From Borborobacter arsenicus (GTDB lineage: Bacteria > Pseudomonadota > Alphaproteobacteria > Rhizobiales > Rhizobiaceae), in the NCBI RefSeq assembly GCF_003934165.1, contig NZ_ML133513.1:4826-68825 (forward strand): a stretch of DNA of 64,000 nucleotides, written 5' to 3'. The notes under the pieces are model-generated. The model had not been told where the DNA came from and searched no databases. It saw nothing but the letters and a program-made list of their open reading frames with translations. Each line of letters starts with the position of its first letter. Position 1 is the first letter of the stretch. Positions 31,842-41,938 of this stretch are shown piece by piece. The translations under genes were made by a program, and so were the position numbers.

Positions 31842-34409
31842 TCAAGAACGATGCCGCTTGCCCGGGTGGCGCTCGCGCCCGAAAAACCAGACCTTCATCG
31901 CTTCCGAAGCTGCCAGATAAGCCAGCGTGATCGCGGCAAGTCCTGCCATGATCGGCGCCGACAGCGGCACGAAGCCGAACCAGTCCGCCCCCGGCAGATA
32001 GGGAATGGCTATCGCCAGCATGGTGACTCCCAATGTCAGCCACGAAAGCAGCGCGCTGGGAGCGCTTTTCCAAAGCGGCTTTCGGGTGCGCACGACCAGC
32101 ACGATGGCCAGTTCCGTCAGAAGAGATTCGATGAACCAGGCGGTTTGGAAGACCTGCGCGGTGGCCTCAGCGAGGAGGATGAGGAAAGCGAACGTGGCAA
32201 AGTCGAATGCCGAGCTGACCAGGCCGAAGGCGACCATGAAACGGCGCACGAAGCTGATGTCCCAGCGACGTGGCATCCGCACCAGATCTGCATCCACATT
32301 GTCGGTGGCGATGGCAAGCGATGGGACGTCTGAGAGGAAATTGTTGAGCAGGATTTGCGGTGCCAGCAGCGGCAGGAACGGCAGCGCGAGCGATGCGAAC
32401 GCCATGGAGACCATATTGCCGAAATTGGCGCTGGTGGTGACGGCAATGTATTTCATCGTGTTGGCGAAGGTGCGACGCCCTTCGTCAATGCCGCGCAGGA
32501 GGACGTCCAGGTCGCGCTGCAGCAGGATCATGTCAGCTGCTTCGCGCGCGACGTCCACAGCGCCATCGACCGAAATTCCGACATCGGCCTCGTGCATGGC
32601 GGGCGCATCGTTTATTCCGTCGCCAAGATAGCCGACGACATGGCCCCGCCGGCGCAGTGCGGAGATGATTCGCTCCTTCTGGTTGGGGTCGATTTCGGCG
32701 AAGATGTCGGTGCTTCCGACGCGAGCAAACAGCGCTTCCTTCGTCAGCTTCGCGAGTTCCCCGCCAGTGAGGATGTTGAGATGAGGCAGGCCGACGATCT
32801 CAGCCAGATGCTCCGCGACATGGCGGTTGTCACCGGAGATGACCTTCACCCTTATTCCACGATGGGCCAGCGATTTCAGCGTCTCGGCCATGCCTGCCTT
32901 GGGTGGATCGAGGAACAGCAGGAATCCGGCAAAGGCCAAGCCCGCCTCGTCCTCGCGCCGGTAGCTGGCCCGCTGCGGGAGGTGGCGCACTGCAAGGCCG
33001 AGCACGCGAAGGCCTTGCATGCACCAGCCGCGTACCTTCTCGTCGATGATTCGCGCTTCGCGTTCGCCCAGCGGTTGCTCGCCCGTCCCGGTGAGAACGG
33101 ACGAACAGGCCTCCAGGACATTCTGGACAGCGCCCTTGCAGATCAGGAGGTCGTCACCCGCATCTTTCTGCCGGACGATGACCGATAGTCGCTTGCGGAT
33201 GAAGTCGTAAGGAATCTCGTCGACCTTGGCATGGGTGGACAGGTCATCGTCCAGACGCTTGCTGGCCGCAATTCCCTGGTCCAGCGGGTTCGCCATGCCG
33301 GACTGAAGCGTCGCGTTGAGCAGCGCCCACTGTCGGACCCGTGGAGAATCTGCGCCGTCCACGTCCCGGCAACCATCGAGGCGGATCGTGCCTTCGGTCA
33401 GCGTGCCGGTCTTGTCCGTGCACAGGAGGTCCATGCTGCCGAGGTTTTCGATCGCATCGAGCCGGCGCACGATGACGCCGCGCGCCGCCATCGTGCGCGC
33501 GCCACGCGCCAGGGTGACGCTGATGATGGCCGGCAGCAGTTCCGGAGTTAAACCGACGGCAATCGCCAGCGAGAACAGCAGCGAGTCGACGGCTGGGCGG
33601 TGCAGGAGGAGGTTGGCGAAGAAGACGATGATGACGATGACCAGCATGATCTCCGTCATCAAATATCCAAAGCGTCGGATGCCTCTGGCGAATTCCGTCT
33701 CGGGCGCTGCATGGGCAATCGCCCCGGCAATCGCCGCAAACTCGGTGCGCTCGCCAGTGCAAACGGCAACCATGGTTGCCGTTCCGCTGCGAACCGAGGT
33801 GCCTGTGAAGACGGCATTCGCGCGCTGACCCAATTGGGCCTGCACCGCCGAAATACCCGGCGTCTTCACGACCGGGAAGGTCTCGCCGGTGAGCGCTGCT
33901 TCACTCACGTTGAAATCGCGCGCCTCCAGGAGCACGCCATCAGCCGGGATCAGATTTCCGGCCGACAGCCGGATCACGTCACCTGGCACGATCTCCTCGA
34001 CAGCCACGTTAGCTTCCTCGCCGTTGCGCAGCACGACCGCCTTGCGCGCAATTTGCGCAGTCAGCGCCTGCATGGCTTTGGAAGCGCCGTATTCCTGCGT
34101 GAAGGATAGCACGCAACTAGCCAGCACAATGATCCCGATGATGACAGCCTCGCTGCCTTCGCCGATGAAGGCCGATACGATGGCAGCGAAAATCAGGATA
34201 AGGACCAGGGGACTCCGGAATTGCTGCAGGAAGGCGACGATGGGGGAGGGGCCGGCTTTGCGACCGATCAGGTTGGGTCCGGCTTTGCGCAGCCTGACTT
34301 GAGCCTCGCTGGAGGAGAGGCCCGACTGGGTGGAACCTAGCCTGGCTAGGACTGTTTCCGCCGGAACCGACCAATAGGCGCTGTCCGCCGAGACTTGTTC
34401 CCGCTCCAT
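31842..34409 (-). CDS. MgtA-like P-type ATPase (P3B, Mg2+-type)
   Basis: An 855-residue pump. It has ALTGET (actuator), MgtA-type M4 LTPELLPAIISVTLARGARTM, phosphorylation site D-K-T-G-T-L-T, hinge GDGINDAPAMHEADVGISVD, and the MgtA-specific SANFGNMVSMAFASLALPFL followed by LLNNFLSDVPSLAIATDNVD. MgtA/MgtB pumps import Mg2+ with ATP hydrolysis. The box 67.5 bp upstream predicts low-oxygen induction instead of PhoPQ control. Its last ~80 residues recur as a relic at 14324. Confidence 0.9.
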   Translation of the reverse strand: MEREQVSADSAYWSVPAETVLARLGSTQSGLSSSEAQVRLRKAGPNLIGRKAGPSPIVAFLQQFRSPLVLILIFAAIVSAFIGEGSEAVIIGIIVLASCVLSFTQEYGASKAMQALTAQIARKAVVLRNGEEANVAVEEIVPGDVIRLSAGNLIPADGVLLEARDFNVSEAALTGETFPVVKTPGISAVQAQLGQRANAVFTGTSVRSGTATMVAVCTGERTEFAAIAGAIAHAAPETEFARGIRRFGYLMTEIMLVIVIIVFFANLLLHRPAVDSLLFSLAIAVGLTPELLPAIISVTLARGARTMAARGVIVRRLDAIENLGSMDLLCTDKTGTLTEGTIRLDGCRDVDGADSPRVRQWALLNATLQSGMANPLDQGIAASKRLDDDLSTHAKVDEIPYDFIRKRLSVIVRQKDAGDDLLICKGAVQNVLEACSSVLTGTGEQPLGEREARIIDEKVRGWCMQGLRVLGLAVRHLPQRASYRREDEAGLAFAGFLLFLDPPKAGMAETLKSLAHRGIRVKVISGDNRHVAEHLAEIVGLPHLNILTGGELAKLTKEALFARVGSTDIFAEIDPNQKERIISALRRRGHVVGYLGDGINDAPAMHEADVGISVDGAVDVAREAADMILLQRDLDVLLRGIDEGRRTFANTMKYIAVTTSANFGNMVSMAFASLALPFLPLLAPQILLNNFLSDVPSLAIATDNVDADLVRMPRRWDISFVRRFMVAFGLVSSAFDFATFAFLILLAEATAQVFQTAWFIESLLTELAIVLVVRTRKPLWKSAPSALLSWLTLGVTMLAIAIPYLPGADWFGFVPLSAPIMAGLAAITLAYLAASEAMKVWFFGRERHPGKRHRS

Positions 34410-34469
34410 GATGGATCAGGCTCCTGGCCAATGATCGTCGATTATGAGCGTGCCTTGCCTCGACGTGCC

Positions 34470-34483
34470 TTGATGCCAGTCAA
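34470..34483 (-). promoter_or_regulatory. FNR/FixK-type box (TTGAT GCCA GTCAA)
   Basis: Centred 67.5 bp before the MgtA-like ATPase; overlaps the stop codon of arcC. Confidence 0.7.
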
Positions 34484-35397
34484 TGCAACGGAACCGGCAG
34501 ATCTATCCGTGTCCCCTTGCGGCCGGCGACAATGTCGGCCGCATCCTCCAGGCGGCCGATCGCGGTCGGTTTGCCGGTAGCTGTCGCGAATATAATGGCT
34601 GCCTCAATCTTGGGTCTCATCGAGCCGGCCGGGAAGTGTGCGGCATTGATTTCATTGGCCTGCAGGCGGCCGACCGGCCGCGCCTGCGAGGTTCCCCAGT
34701 CGAGATAGACCGCATCGATGTCCGTGAGCATGAGCAGCATGTCGGCGTCGAGCTGTCGCGCCAGGAGCGAGGAGGCGAAGTCCTTGTCGATGACGGCCTC
34801 GACGCCGGCAATGCTGCCGTCTGCCAGCGCGACGACGGGGATGCCGCCGCCGCCTGCGCAGATGACAATGACGCCGCGCTCGACCAGGAAAGCAAGCACT
34901 TCAGCCTCGAGGATTTCCAGCGGCCTTGGCGATGGCACGACGCGGCGCCATTTGCCGTTATCGGGCGCGACTGTCCAGCCGCGCCCGGCCGAAAGCCGGC
35001 GGGCGGTGGCTTCGTCGTAGACAGGGCCGATCGGTTTGGTCGGTTTGGCAAAGGCCGGATCGCGCGGATCGACCCGCACCTGCGTAAGCAGCGTGGCGAA
35101 GAGCCGGTCTTTCGCCACGTTGCGCAGCTCCTGCTCGATGACGTAGCCGATCATGCCGGCTGTCTCGGCGTCGAGCACGTCGAGCGGAAAGGGCGTGTCA
35201 GGCGTTGCCGCCGCCTGCAGGGCGAGCAGCCCCACCTGCGGCCCATTGCCATGCGTTATTACCAGCGAATGGCCGGCCTTCACCAGTTGGGCCAGCTCCT
35301 CGGCCGCGCGTCGGATATTGGCGCGCTGGCTGTCGGCCGTCATCGGCTCGCCGCGCTTCAATAGCGCATTGCCGCCTAGGGCGACGACGATACGCAT
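34480..35397 (-). CDS. arcC: Carbamate kinase ArcC
   Basis: A 305-residue amino-acid-kinase-fold enzyme that converts carbamoyl phosphate and ADP to ATP, NH3 and CO2, the energy-yielding step of the arginine deiminase pathway. Motifs are VVALGGNALL at the start, VITHGNGPQVGLL, VICAGGGGIPVV and the ADP-binding IDKDFASSLLA region. It follows arcB after a 2-nt gap and is the last gene of arcDABC. No extra terminator is apparent. Confidence 0.95.
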   Translation of the reverse strand: MRIVVALGGNALLKRGEPMTADSQRANIRRAAEELAQLVKAGHSLVITHGNGPQVGLLALQAAATPDTPFPLDVLDAETAGMIGYVIEQELRNVAKDRLFATLLTQVRVDPRDPAFAKPTKPIGPVYDEATARRLSAGRGWTVAPDNGKWRRVVPSPRPLEILEAEVLAFLVERGVIVICAGGGGIPVVALADGSIAGVEAVIDKDFASSLLARQLDADMLLMLTDIDAVYLDWGTSQARPVGRLQANEINAAHFPAGSMRPKIEAAIIFATATGKPTAIGRLEDAADIVAGRKGTRIDLPVPLH

Positions 35398-35399
35398 CT

Positions 35400-36401
35400 T
35401 CAGCTGCCAATCGTGGCGACGAGGATCGCCTTGATCGTGTGCATGCGGTTCTCGGCCTGGTCGAAGACGATGGAGGCTTCTGACTCGAACACCGCGTCCT
35501 CGACCTCCATGCAGTCGATGCCATATTCACTGGCGACCAGCCGGCCTATTTCCGTTTCCGTGTCATGGAAGGCGGGCAGGCAGTGCATGAATTTGGTGTA
35601 TGGATTGCCGGTTGATGCCATCAGCTTGCGCGTGACCCGATAGGGCATAAGAAGTTTGATGCGCTCACCCCAGGCACTTTCGTCCTCACCCATCGACAGC
35701 CACACATCTGTGTAGATGAAATCGGCCCCTCTAACGCAGGCCTCCAAATCGGTATCCAACCTGAACTGCCCGCCGTTCCGCTGGGCCAACGCTTTGACAT
35801 GGGTGCAGAAATCCTGCTCCGGCCAGAGCCTGCGAGGAGAGGCGATGCGCATGTCGATACCGACCTTCGCCGCGCCGACGGCGAGCGATTGGGCGACATT
35901 GTCCTTTCCTTCACCCACAAAAGCGACCGTCACGTCGGACAGGTGCTTGTGGGTAAATTCGCGCATGGTCATGAAATCGGCGAGGATCTGCGTGGGATGG
36001 TCCAGATCGGTCAGACCATTATAGACCGGCACGCCGGCATAGGCGGCAAGCAGTTCCACCTGATGCTGGGAAAAGCCGCGATATTCGATGGCATCATATA
36101 TGCGCCCGAGCACGCGCGCCGTATCCTTCATCGATTCCTTGTGGCCGATATGGCTGCCGGAGGGGCCGAGATAGGTGACGTGCGCGCCCTGGTCGTAGGC
36201 CGCTACCTCGAAGCCGGTGCGAGTGCGAGTGGAATCCTTCTCGAAGATCAGCGCGATGTTCTTGGCGGTCAGCCGCGGCATTTCCGTGCCGGCCCTATTC
36301 GCCGCCTTCAGGTCCGCGGCGAGCCTGAGCAGGTAACGGATCTCGGCGCCGGAGAAGTCATCCAGCGTCAGCACGTTGCGGCCATGCAGGTTGACGGGCA
36401 T
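35400..36401 (-). CDS. arcB: Ornithine carbamoyltransferase, catabolic (ArcB)
   Basis: A 333-residue OTCase, with carbamoyl-phosphate motif S-T-R-T-R ([14 protein letters not shown]), H-P-T-Q in [14 protein letters not shown], ornithine-binding region VWLSMGED and H-C-L-P in [10 protein letters not shown]. In the deiminase pathway it phosphorolyses citrulline to ornithine and carbamoyl phosphate. Length and operon position mark it as the catabolic form. It lies 15 nt after arcA. Confidence 0.94.
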   Translation of the reverse strand: MPVNLHGRNVLTLDDFSGAEIRYLLRLAADLKAANRAGTEMPRLTAKNIALIFEKDSTRTRTGFEVAAYDQGAHVTYLGPSGSHIGHKESMKDTARVLGRIYDAIEYRGFSQHQVELLAAYAGVPVYNGLTDLDHPTQILADFMTMREFTHKHLSDVTVAFVGEGKDNVAQSLAVGAAKVGIDMRIASPRRLWPEQDFCTHVKALAQRNGGQFRLDTDLEACVRGADFIYTDVWLSMGEDESAWGERIKLLMPYRVTRKLMASTGNPYTKFMHCLPAFHDTETEIGRLVASEYGIDCMEVEDAVFESEASIVFDQAENRMHTIKAILVATIGS

Positions 36402-36416
36402 ATGTTCTCTCCTTGG

Positions 36417-37634
36417 TCAGAGTGGGTCGCGTGCGATCGGGCAGGTCATGCAATGGCCGCCGCCCCGGCCGCGGCTCAGTTCCGCACCCTCGACGGTGAT
36501 CACCTCGATGCCGGCGCGGCGCAGAAGCGTGTTGGTGTAGACGTTGCGGTCGTAGCCGATGACGACGCCCGGCTCGACGGCGACGACGTTGTTGCCGTCG
36601 TCCCACTGCTCGCGCTCCGACTGGTAGCTGTCGCCGCCCGTGGCGACGATTCGCAGCGCCTTCAGGCCGAGTGCTTCCCTGACGACCTCGGTGAACGGCT
36701 TTTCCTCCTCGACGACGTCGACGGCCGCCTCGCCGTCGCCAGGACGCAGCGAGAAGCTGCGCAGCCGCTCGACCACCGGCGGATACATGGTCACGAGGTC
36801 GTGGTCGCAGAAGGTGAACACGGTGTCGAGATGCATGAAGGAGCGGTCGCGTGGCATCAGCGCGGCGATGACGCGGGTGGCCTCGGCAGCGGCGAACAGG
36901 CTGCGGGCCAGCCCGCCGACCGCCTGCGGCGTTGTGCGCTCACCCATGCCGACCAAAACCACGCCGCCGCCGATGGGCATGACGTCGCCACCTTCCAGGC
37001 TGACGCCGGGACCGGGATTGTCCGGCGAGACGAAGGGCAAGCCGGCATCGCGGAAGCGGGGATGGAAGCGGTAGACGGCCTCGACATTGGCTGCCTCCGG
37101 CTTGCGCGCCGACCAGTACATGGCATTAATCGAGACGGAGCGATAAATCCAGCACGAACTATCCCGAGTGAAAAGCTGATTGGGCAGCGGCGACAGCACG
37201 AAATCCTGCGGCAGCAGCGTCTTGCCGGTGAGGCCGGCCGGCTGGAACGGCAGTTCGGCCCGCGCGATGCCTCCCACCAGCAAAGAGGCAATTCGGTCCG
37301 CCGGAATCTTGTCCAGCCAGCCGCGCAGTTCGTCCATCATGTCATAGCCTACGACTGAAGCGTTGACCCGACGATCGAGAAGCCAGTCGCGCGCCTCGGC
37401 GTCGGCCATCGTCTCGGCTAGCAGTTCGCCGAAGGAATGCACCGTCACGTGGCGTTCGCGCAGCGCATCGACAAAGACGTCGTGCTCCTGCCGCGCCCGC
37501 TTGACCCAGAGCACGTCATCGAACAGCAGCGCCTTGCAGTTGTCCGGGGTGAGCCGGCGCAGGCTGAGGTCGGGTCGGTGCACGATCACCTCGCGCAACC
37601 GGCCAGTTTCGGAATGAACGCCGAGCTCTGTCAT
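36417..37634 (-). CDS. arcA: Arginine deiminase ArcA
   Basis: A 405-residue enzyme hydrolysing arginine to citrulline and ammonia. The start at 37634 has AAAGGA upstream (the open frame runs on to 37829 into arcD). Landmarks are [46 protein letters not shown] (catalytic His/Asp region) and the terminal [15 protein letters not shown] with the nucleophilic Cys. It is 29 nt from arcD. Confidence 0.95.
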   Translation of the reverse strand: MTELGVHSETGRLREVIVHRPDLSLRRLTPDNCKALLFDDVLWVKRARQEHDVFVDALRERHVTVHSFGELLAETMADAEARDWLLDRRVNASVVGYDMMDELRGWLDKIPADRIASLLVGGIARAELPFQPAGLTGKTLLPQDFVLSPLPNQLFTRDSSCWIYRSVSINAMYWSARKPEAANVEAVYRFHPRFRDAGLPFVSPDNPGPGVSLEGGDVMPIGGGVVLVGMGERTTPQAVGGLARSLFAAAEATRVIAALMPRDRSFMHLDTVFTFCDHDLVTMYPPVVERLRSFSLRPGDGEAAVDVVEEEKPFTEVVREALGLKALRIVATGGDSYQSEREQWDDGNNVVAVEPGVVIGYDRNVYTNTLLRRAGIEVITVEGAELSRGRGGGHCMTCPIARDPL

Positions 37635-37663
37635 GCCTTGTCCTTTCGGAAAGTCGGGCTGCG

Positions 37664-39133
37664 TCAGAGCGCGCTGACGGCGCCAACCCACATTTCGTAG
37701 GCTGCATAGAGGCTGACAGCGACGAGAGCAGCGGCGAGGGCGGCCTCGACCGGATGGAAGACACGCTCCCTGTTTTCGCGCCGCGCCCAGATGTAGAAGA
37801 CGATGCCGGGCGCGTAGAGCACCGCGCACATGAACAGGTAGGAGAGGCCGGCGGCATAGACGAGCCAGAGGCCGTAGATGGTAGCCACGAAGCCCATCAG
37901 CAGCGCGCCGTTGCGGCTCTCGCCAACGCCGTAGCTCTTGCCCGTGATGGCGAGCTTGGCCGCATAGGCGCCGGAGAAGATGTAGGGAACCAGGATGGCC
38001 GCCGAGGCGATATAGAACAGCGCCTGGTAGGTGCTCTGCGCGAAGAGCGTGACGATGAGGAACGCCTGCACCAGGAGATTAGTGACTAGCAGCGACGTGG
38101 AGGGCACGCCGCGTTCGCTCTCATGCGCGAAGAATTTCGGCATGGTGCCGTCCTTGCCGGCGACGTGGGGAACCTCGGCGGCCAGCAGCGTCCAGCTCAG
38201 GAACGCGCCGACGACGGAGACTACGAGCGCCAGGTTGATAAGGATAGCGCCCCAAGGGCCGACGACCGTTTCCAGGACACCTGCCATGGACGGGTTCTTC
38301 AACCCGGCGAGTTCCGGCTGACTGATGATGCCGATCGACAGAAGCGAGACCAGCGCATAGAGCGCGAGGCAGGTAAAGAAGCCGAGCACAGTCGCGGTTG
38401 CGATATCGTTGCGCCGTTCCGCCCTGGCCGAGAACACGCTGGCGCCTTCGATGCCGATGAATACCCACAGCGTCACCAGCATGGTGCTTTTGACCTGTGT
38501 CATGATCGAGCCGAGGTTGGCATTGCCGAGGCCGGAGAAGTCGGCGTTGAAGACGTCCACCTTGAAGGCGACGGCGACGATGCCGATGAACAAGACGATG
38601 GGTGCGATCTTCGCGATCGTGACCACGAGATTGACGATCGCGGCCTGGCGCACGCCGGCCAAGATGAGGATGTGGATGAGCCACAGAAGGATCGAGGCGC
38701 CGAGCACGGCCTGCCATGTGTTGCCGTCGCCAAACGCCGGGTAGAAATAGGACAGCGCGGAAAAAACAATCACCGCATAGGAGACATTGCCGACCCAGGC
38801 GCTGATCCAATACCCCCAGGCGCTGTTGAAGCCGATGAACGGCCCGAAACCGGCCTTGGCGTAAGCGTAGGGGCCAGCGTCCAGCCTCGGCTTGCGGACG
38901 GCGAGCGACTGGTAGACGAAGACGAGCGCCAACATGCCGACGGCGGTGATGCCCCAACCGATCAGGATGGCGAGCGGCCCAGCCCCGGCGGCCATGTTCT
39001 GAGGCAGGCTGAACACGCCTGAGCCAACCATCGAGCCAATGACTAGCGCAGTCAGTGCGCCAAGGCGCAGCTTTGTCTGGCTTGGGGTCGTAATAGAAGC
39101 TGCGGGTGCAGAAGGGATATCGGTGGCGGCCAT
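37664..39133 (-). CDS. arcD: Arginine/ornithine antiporter ArcD (APC family)
   Basis: A 489-residue inner-membrane protein with about 12-13 hydrophobic segments. The APC signature [20 protein letters not shown] (about residues 33-52) and the [20 protein letters not shown] region are clear. It exchanges external arginine for ornithine and so needs no energy. It is first in the arcDABC operon, whose FNR-type box is centred 69.5 bp before its ATG. In Pseudomonas the same operon is activated by Anr at an equivalent site. Confidence 0.92.
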   Translation of the reverse strand: MAATDIPSAPAASITTPSQTKLRLGALTALVIGSMVGSGVFSLPQNMAAGAGPLAILIGWGITAVGMLALVFVYQSLAVRKPRLDAGPYAYAKAGFGPFIGFNSAWGYWISAWVGNVSYAVIVFSALSYFYPAFGDGNTWQAVLGASILLWLIHILILAGVRQAAIVNLVVTIAKIAPIVLFIGIVAVAFKVDVFNADFSGLGNANLGSIMTQVKSTMLVTLWVFIGIEGASVFSARAERRNDIATATVLGFFTCLALYALVSLLSIGIISQPELAGLKNPSMAGVLETVVGPWGAILINLALVVSVVGAFLSWTLLAAEVPHVAGKDGTMPKFFAHESERGVPSTSLLVTNLLVQAFLIVTLFAQSTYQALFYIASAAILVPYIFSGAYAAKLAITGKSYGVGESRNGALLMGFVATIYGLWLVYAAGLSYLFMCAVLYAPGIVFYIWARRENRERVFHPVEAALAAALVAVSLYAAYEMWVGAVSAL

Positions 39134-39195
39134 GGCAGATCTCCCACAGTTCAGGCCATTTGCCAGGAGAGTGTGCCGGTGCGGACAGTTTCGCC

Positions 39196-39209
39196 TTGAC
39201 GCGCGTCAA
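39196..39209 (-). promoter_or_regulatory. FNR/FixK-type box of the arc operon (TTGAC GCGC GTCAA)
   Basis: A fully symmetric 14-bp palindrome, centred 69.5 bp before arcD. It is the last box of the island; I found none from here to 64 kb. Confidence 0.8.
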
Positions 39210-39495
39210 ATACTAGCTTGGCGCACCGCACCAGATGCAAGCGTCCGGACCATCAGCCGATTGCCGTCACGCGCGAAGAACAAGTGTCTTGCGCGTGCGC
39301 GATCCACCCCGGCTCTCGGTGAGGTGGCACCATCGTCGGGCTGTTTTAGAAGCTGTTATGTGTAGGCGCCGTGGACAGGCCCCGACGTCGCGCAAATTCC
39401 GTCCTGCGGCCGAATGGCGGAAACCTTTGATCTTGCACAATGCGCCAGCAAGCGATGGTGACATGCTGTTGCAGCGGGGCAAGGACAATTATCGG

Positions 39496-39711
39496 ATGAA
39501 TGAGATGAGATCATTCTTCGCCCTGGCGCTCTTTGTCGCCATAGCCGGTTGCGCAGAAACTACGCGCTATGTCGAGGTTCCTGGACACCCCTACAAGGCC
39601 GAGCCGACGTGCAAACGAACGCAGCCCTTTGGAAAGTTTGACGAACGGTGCGATTGCCCGCGTACGGGTTTCCGGAACTTTCGTCCGCCAGTTGCCGATG
39701 TCGGCTTTTAG
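39496..39711 (+). CDS. Small putative lipoprotein
   Basis: A 71-residue product starting MNEMRSFFALALFVAIAGCA, with a type II signal sequence ending in the lipobox I-A-G-C. The mature part is short, basic and contains several Cys and Pro residues (CKRTQPFGKFDERCDCP). AAGGA lies about 11 nt before the ATG at 39496 (39505 is an alternative). No family recognised. Such small lipoproteins are often envelope-stress factors. Confidence 0.6.
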   Translation: MNEMRSFFALALFVAIAGCAETTRYVEVPGHPYKAEPTCKRTQPFGKFDERCDCPRTGFRNFRPPVADVGF

Positions 39712-39889
39712 AATGGCGAGCGGATTTGTCGATGCGCTCGCTCGGGCGCTGCGTCGGGTTCCGGTGGATGCCCGGAATCCGGACTGCCACTCAATCTGTT
39801 TGTTTTTGCCGCAGGTGTGCGACGCCAAGTGATCCTGTAAAATCCTCTAGCAGCACGCGGGCAAGTTTCCGCTTGGGACGGGATATATC

Positions 39890-40321
39890 TCAAAAGTGTT
39901 CGCCGGATCTGAAAGGACCCACTCTTGTGCCAGCGGCGACGAGATAGGCAGTGGACCAGCCTATGAACAGGAAGCCGTTGATCCCTTCAAGGGCAGCAAG
40001 CACGCGCCAATCATGCCCTGGAACGATGTCTCCATAGCCGATGGTCGAGAAGGTCACGATGGAAAAATAAAGCGCGGTCTCAAAGTCAGGCAACAGATTG
40101 ATTGCCAGATAGCAGGCCGCCCAAAGCCAGATTTCCACGGCCAGCACGACGAACAAACCCGTAACGATACTTACCATCGCGACCACCCTGCTGCGGTGGC
40201 CATGCATTCTGAAGCGCGCGACCATCCGTGCCATTACCTTTGTCACGGCTATCAAGCCGAAGGTGTGGACGAGAACCGTCAGCGTTATCATTAAGGTTCC
40301 AAGGGCAAGGTTATTGATCAT
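39890..40321 (-). CDS. Two-TM potassium channel family protein
   Basis: A 143-residue membrane protein. Hydrophobic helices lie near residues 5-30, 48-75 and 115-135, and the selectivity filter TFSTIGYGDIVPG (about residues 91-103) matches the K+-channel T-x-G-Y-G-D signature. No ligand-binding domain follows, so it is a minimal ion_trans_2 pore that should tetramerise. Physiological role unknown. It is 33 nt downstream of the XRE-cupin gene on the same strand and could be co-transcribed with it. Confidence 0.85.
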   Translation of the reverse strand: MINNLALGTLMITLTVLVHTFGLIAVTKVMARMVARFRMHGHRSRVVAMVSIVTGLFVVLAVEIWLWAACYLAINLLPDFETALYFSIVTFSTIGYGDIVPGHDWRVLAALEGINGFLFIGWSTAYLVAAGTRVGPFRSGEHF

Positions 40322-40354
40322 TTCGCACGCTCCGGGCCGCCTGCAAGGCCGCTA

Positions 40355-40933
40355 TCATGGGGTCGTTACCACGATTGCCGAGCAGTTTCCGATACCCCCC
40401 CGACAGTAGCTATGCGGAACGTTCGAATCGAAATACACCGCATCTCCCACTTCGAGCGACACTTCTTCGCCGTCGACGTTCACGTTCAATCGACCGCTCA
40501 GAACGTAAATGAATTCGGCGCTTCCGTGTTGATGCGGCTTTGACGGGTTTGCAGGCCCCGTGAACTCCGCGAAGTATGCATCCATACGCCGGTCAGCAAT
40601 TGGATAGTCAAGGCTTTCAAACGAATAGGCCGGAATCTCTCCTCCTGCCGGAACTGGAAGCCTCAGGCGCTGTCCCTTTCTGGTTACCGCCATGCGCGGC
40701 CCTTCCTTGCTGAAGAAGTGATCCAGATCGACGCCGAAGACCAGCGCAATCCGAAGCAGGGTCGGCAGCGTGGGAAAAAGCTGCCCCCGCTCGATCTTCG
40801 AAAGCATCGCCGACGATAAGCCGGTGTGCGCGCCCAGTTGAACCAGTCCCATCTTTTTCTTCAGGCGAAGTGCCTTGATGCGCGGGCCGATCCGATAGCG
40901 TTCGAGCTCGTCGGTGAGGGTGTCGGACAGCAA
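40355..40933 (-). CDS. XRE-family regulator with cupin domain
   Basis: A 192-residue transcription factor. The HTH_3 domain (about residues 15-72) includes KKMGLVQLGAHTGLSSAMLS and K-I-E-R-G. The cupin_2 domain (about 115-190) has KPHQHGSAEFIYVLSGRLNV, with the His residues of a metal or ligand site, and VGDAVYFDSNVPHSYC. Homologues control amino-acid, polyamine or membrane-stress genes. The direct target is not evident, but the adjacent K+-channel gene is a candidate. Confidence 0.85.
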   Translation of the reverse strand: MLSDTLTDELERYRIGPRIKALRLKKKMGLVQLGAHTGLSSAMLSKIERGQLFPTLPTLLRIALVFGVDLDHFFSKEGPRMAVTRKGQRLRLPVPAGGEIPAYSFESLDYPIADRRMDAYFAEFTGPANPSKPHQHGSAEFIYVLSGRLNVNVDGEEVSLEVGDAVYFDSNVPHSYCRGGIGNCSAIVVTTP

Positions 40934-41098
40934 GCCTTCAACTCCTTTTCATGCAAGGACAATTGGCGCCCCCAATTTTAACTGTCAAGAGAATATATTT
41001 TCATCTCACGACATTTTTACTGGCATGAGAAAGATTTTACGCCATATGAAATGTTGCCGCCCGAGGAGGCGAGCATTGTTAACCAAAGGAGAAGGACG

Positions 41099-41587
41099 AT
41101 GGGACTGAAGCACGCACTCGCCGCCGCCGTGTTTTCCATAGCCGCGCTCGGAATACCCGCACACGCTGCCGAAAAGGATATCGTCGATACTGCTGTCGGT
41201 GCTGGTCAGTTCAAGACCCTGGCGGCAGCGCTCGACGCGGCAGGATTGGTCCCTACCCTCAAAGGTGAGGGACCCTTTACGGTGTTTGCCCCGACGGATG
41301 ATGCCTTTGCCAACCTGCCTGCCGGGACCGTCGAAGCTCTGCTAAAACCTGAAAACAAGCAGAAGCTCGTCGACGTGCTCACCTACCACGTTGTGCCGGG
41401 CAAGGTGATGTCCGCCGACGTCACCAAACTCGATGAGGCCAAGACCGTCAATGGCAAGTCAATCGATGTCCAGGTCGGCGGCGGTTCAGTGAAAGTCAAC
41501 GACGCCACTGTCCTCGCGACCGATATCGATGCGACCAACGGCGTTATTCACATCATCGACAAGGTGATAATGCCGCCGCAAGGCTAG
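41099..41587 (+). CDS. Secreted fasciclin (FAS1) domain protein
   Basis: A 162-residue protein from the ATG at 41099 (AAGGAGAAGG upstream). The signal peptide ends at A-H-A near residue 22, and one FAS1 domain follows ([35 protein letters not shown], then YHVVPGKV and [13 protein letters not shown]). FAS1 domains mediate adhesion or cell-cell contact, and in rhizobia one is needed for effective symbiosis in some species. No partner gene is nearby. Confidence 0.9.
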   Translation: MGLKHALAAAVFSIAALGIPAHAAEKDIVDTAVGAGQFKTLAAALDAAGLVPTLKGEGPFTVFAPTDDAFANLPAGTVEALLKPENKQKLVDVLTYHVVPGKVMSADVTKLDEAKTVNGKSIDVQVGGGSVKVNDATVLATDIDATNGVIHIIDKVIMPPQG

Positions 41588-41656
41588 GCTTTGCGGACGC
41601 AGCTGACGGGCGAAAGCCGCGCACCGACCTGAAGAGTCTGGAACGGGGAGGATGTA

Positions 41657-41881
41657 ATGAAGATCTTGAATGTCCTGACCTTGGTGCTGGTTATAGTTGG
41701 AGGATTGAATTGGGGCCTCGTTGGCCTGCTTAATTTCGACCTCGTTGCCGCGATATCTGGAACAGGGTTGGTCCTCACACGTATCATCTATGTCGTCGTG
41801 GGGCTGTCGGCAGCATGGCAGATCGCGCCGATTGTCTCTGCGTTGGCATCGAACGACACTGCCGCAGGACATGCACGCTAG
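41657..41881 (+). CDS. DUF378 small membrane protein
   Basis: A 74-residue protein with two hydrophobic helices (residues 4-28 and 42-65) and the DUF378 signature VGGLNWGLVGLLNFDLVAAI. Function unknown. GGGGAGG lies about 8 nt upstream. It is close to the tspO-like gene and may share a transcript. Confidence 0.85.
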   Translation: MKILNVLTLVLVIVGGLNWGLVGLLNFDLVAAISGTGLVLTRIIYVVVGLSAAWQIAPIVSALASNDTAAGHAR

Positions 41882-41938
41882 GCACAGCACGAGGAGGGGT
41901 CGCTCAAGCGGCGATCTCTCCTCAGCTTGACGCGAGGT

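Noticed and set aside
35799-37358. 519-codon forward frame opposite arcB/arcA
   Set aside because: It is antisense to two clear enzymes and shows no family features; long antisense frames are common in GC-rich DNA.
38121-39209. Long frames on both strands over arcD
   Set aside because: The APC transporter frame explains the codon pattern; the others have no transmembrane or domain signature.
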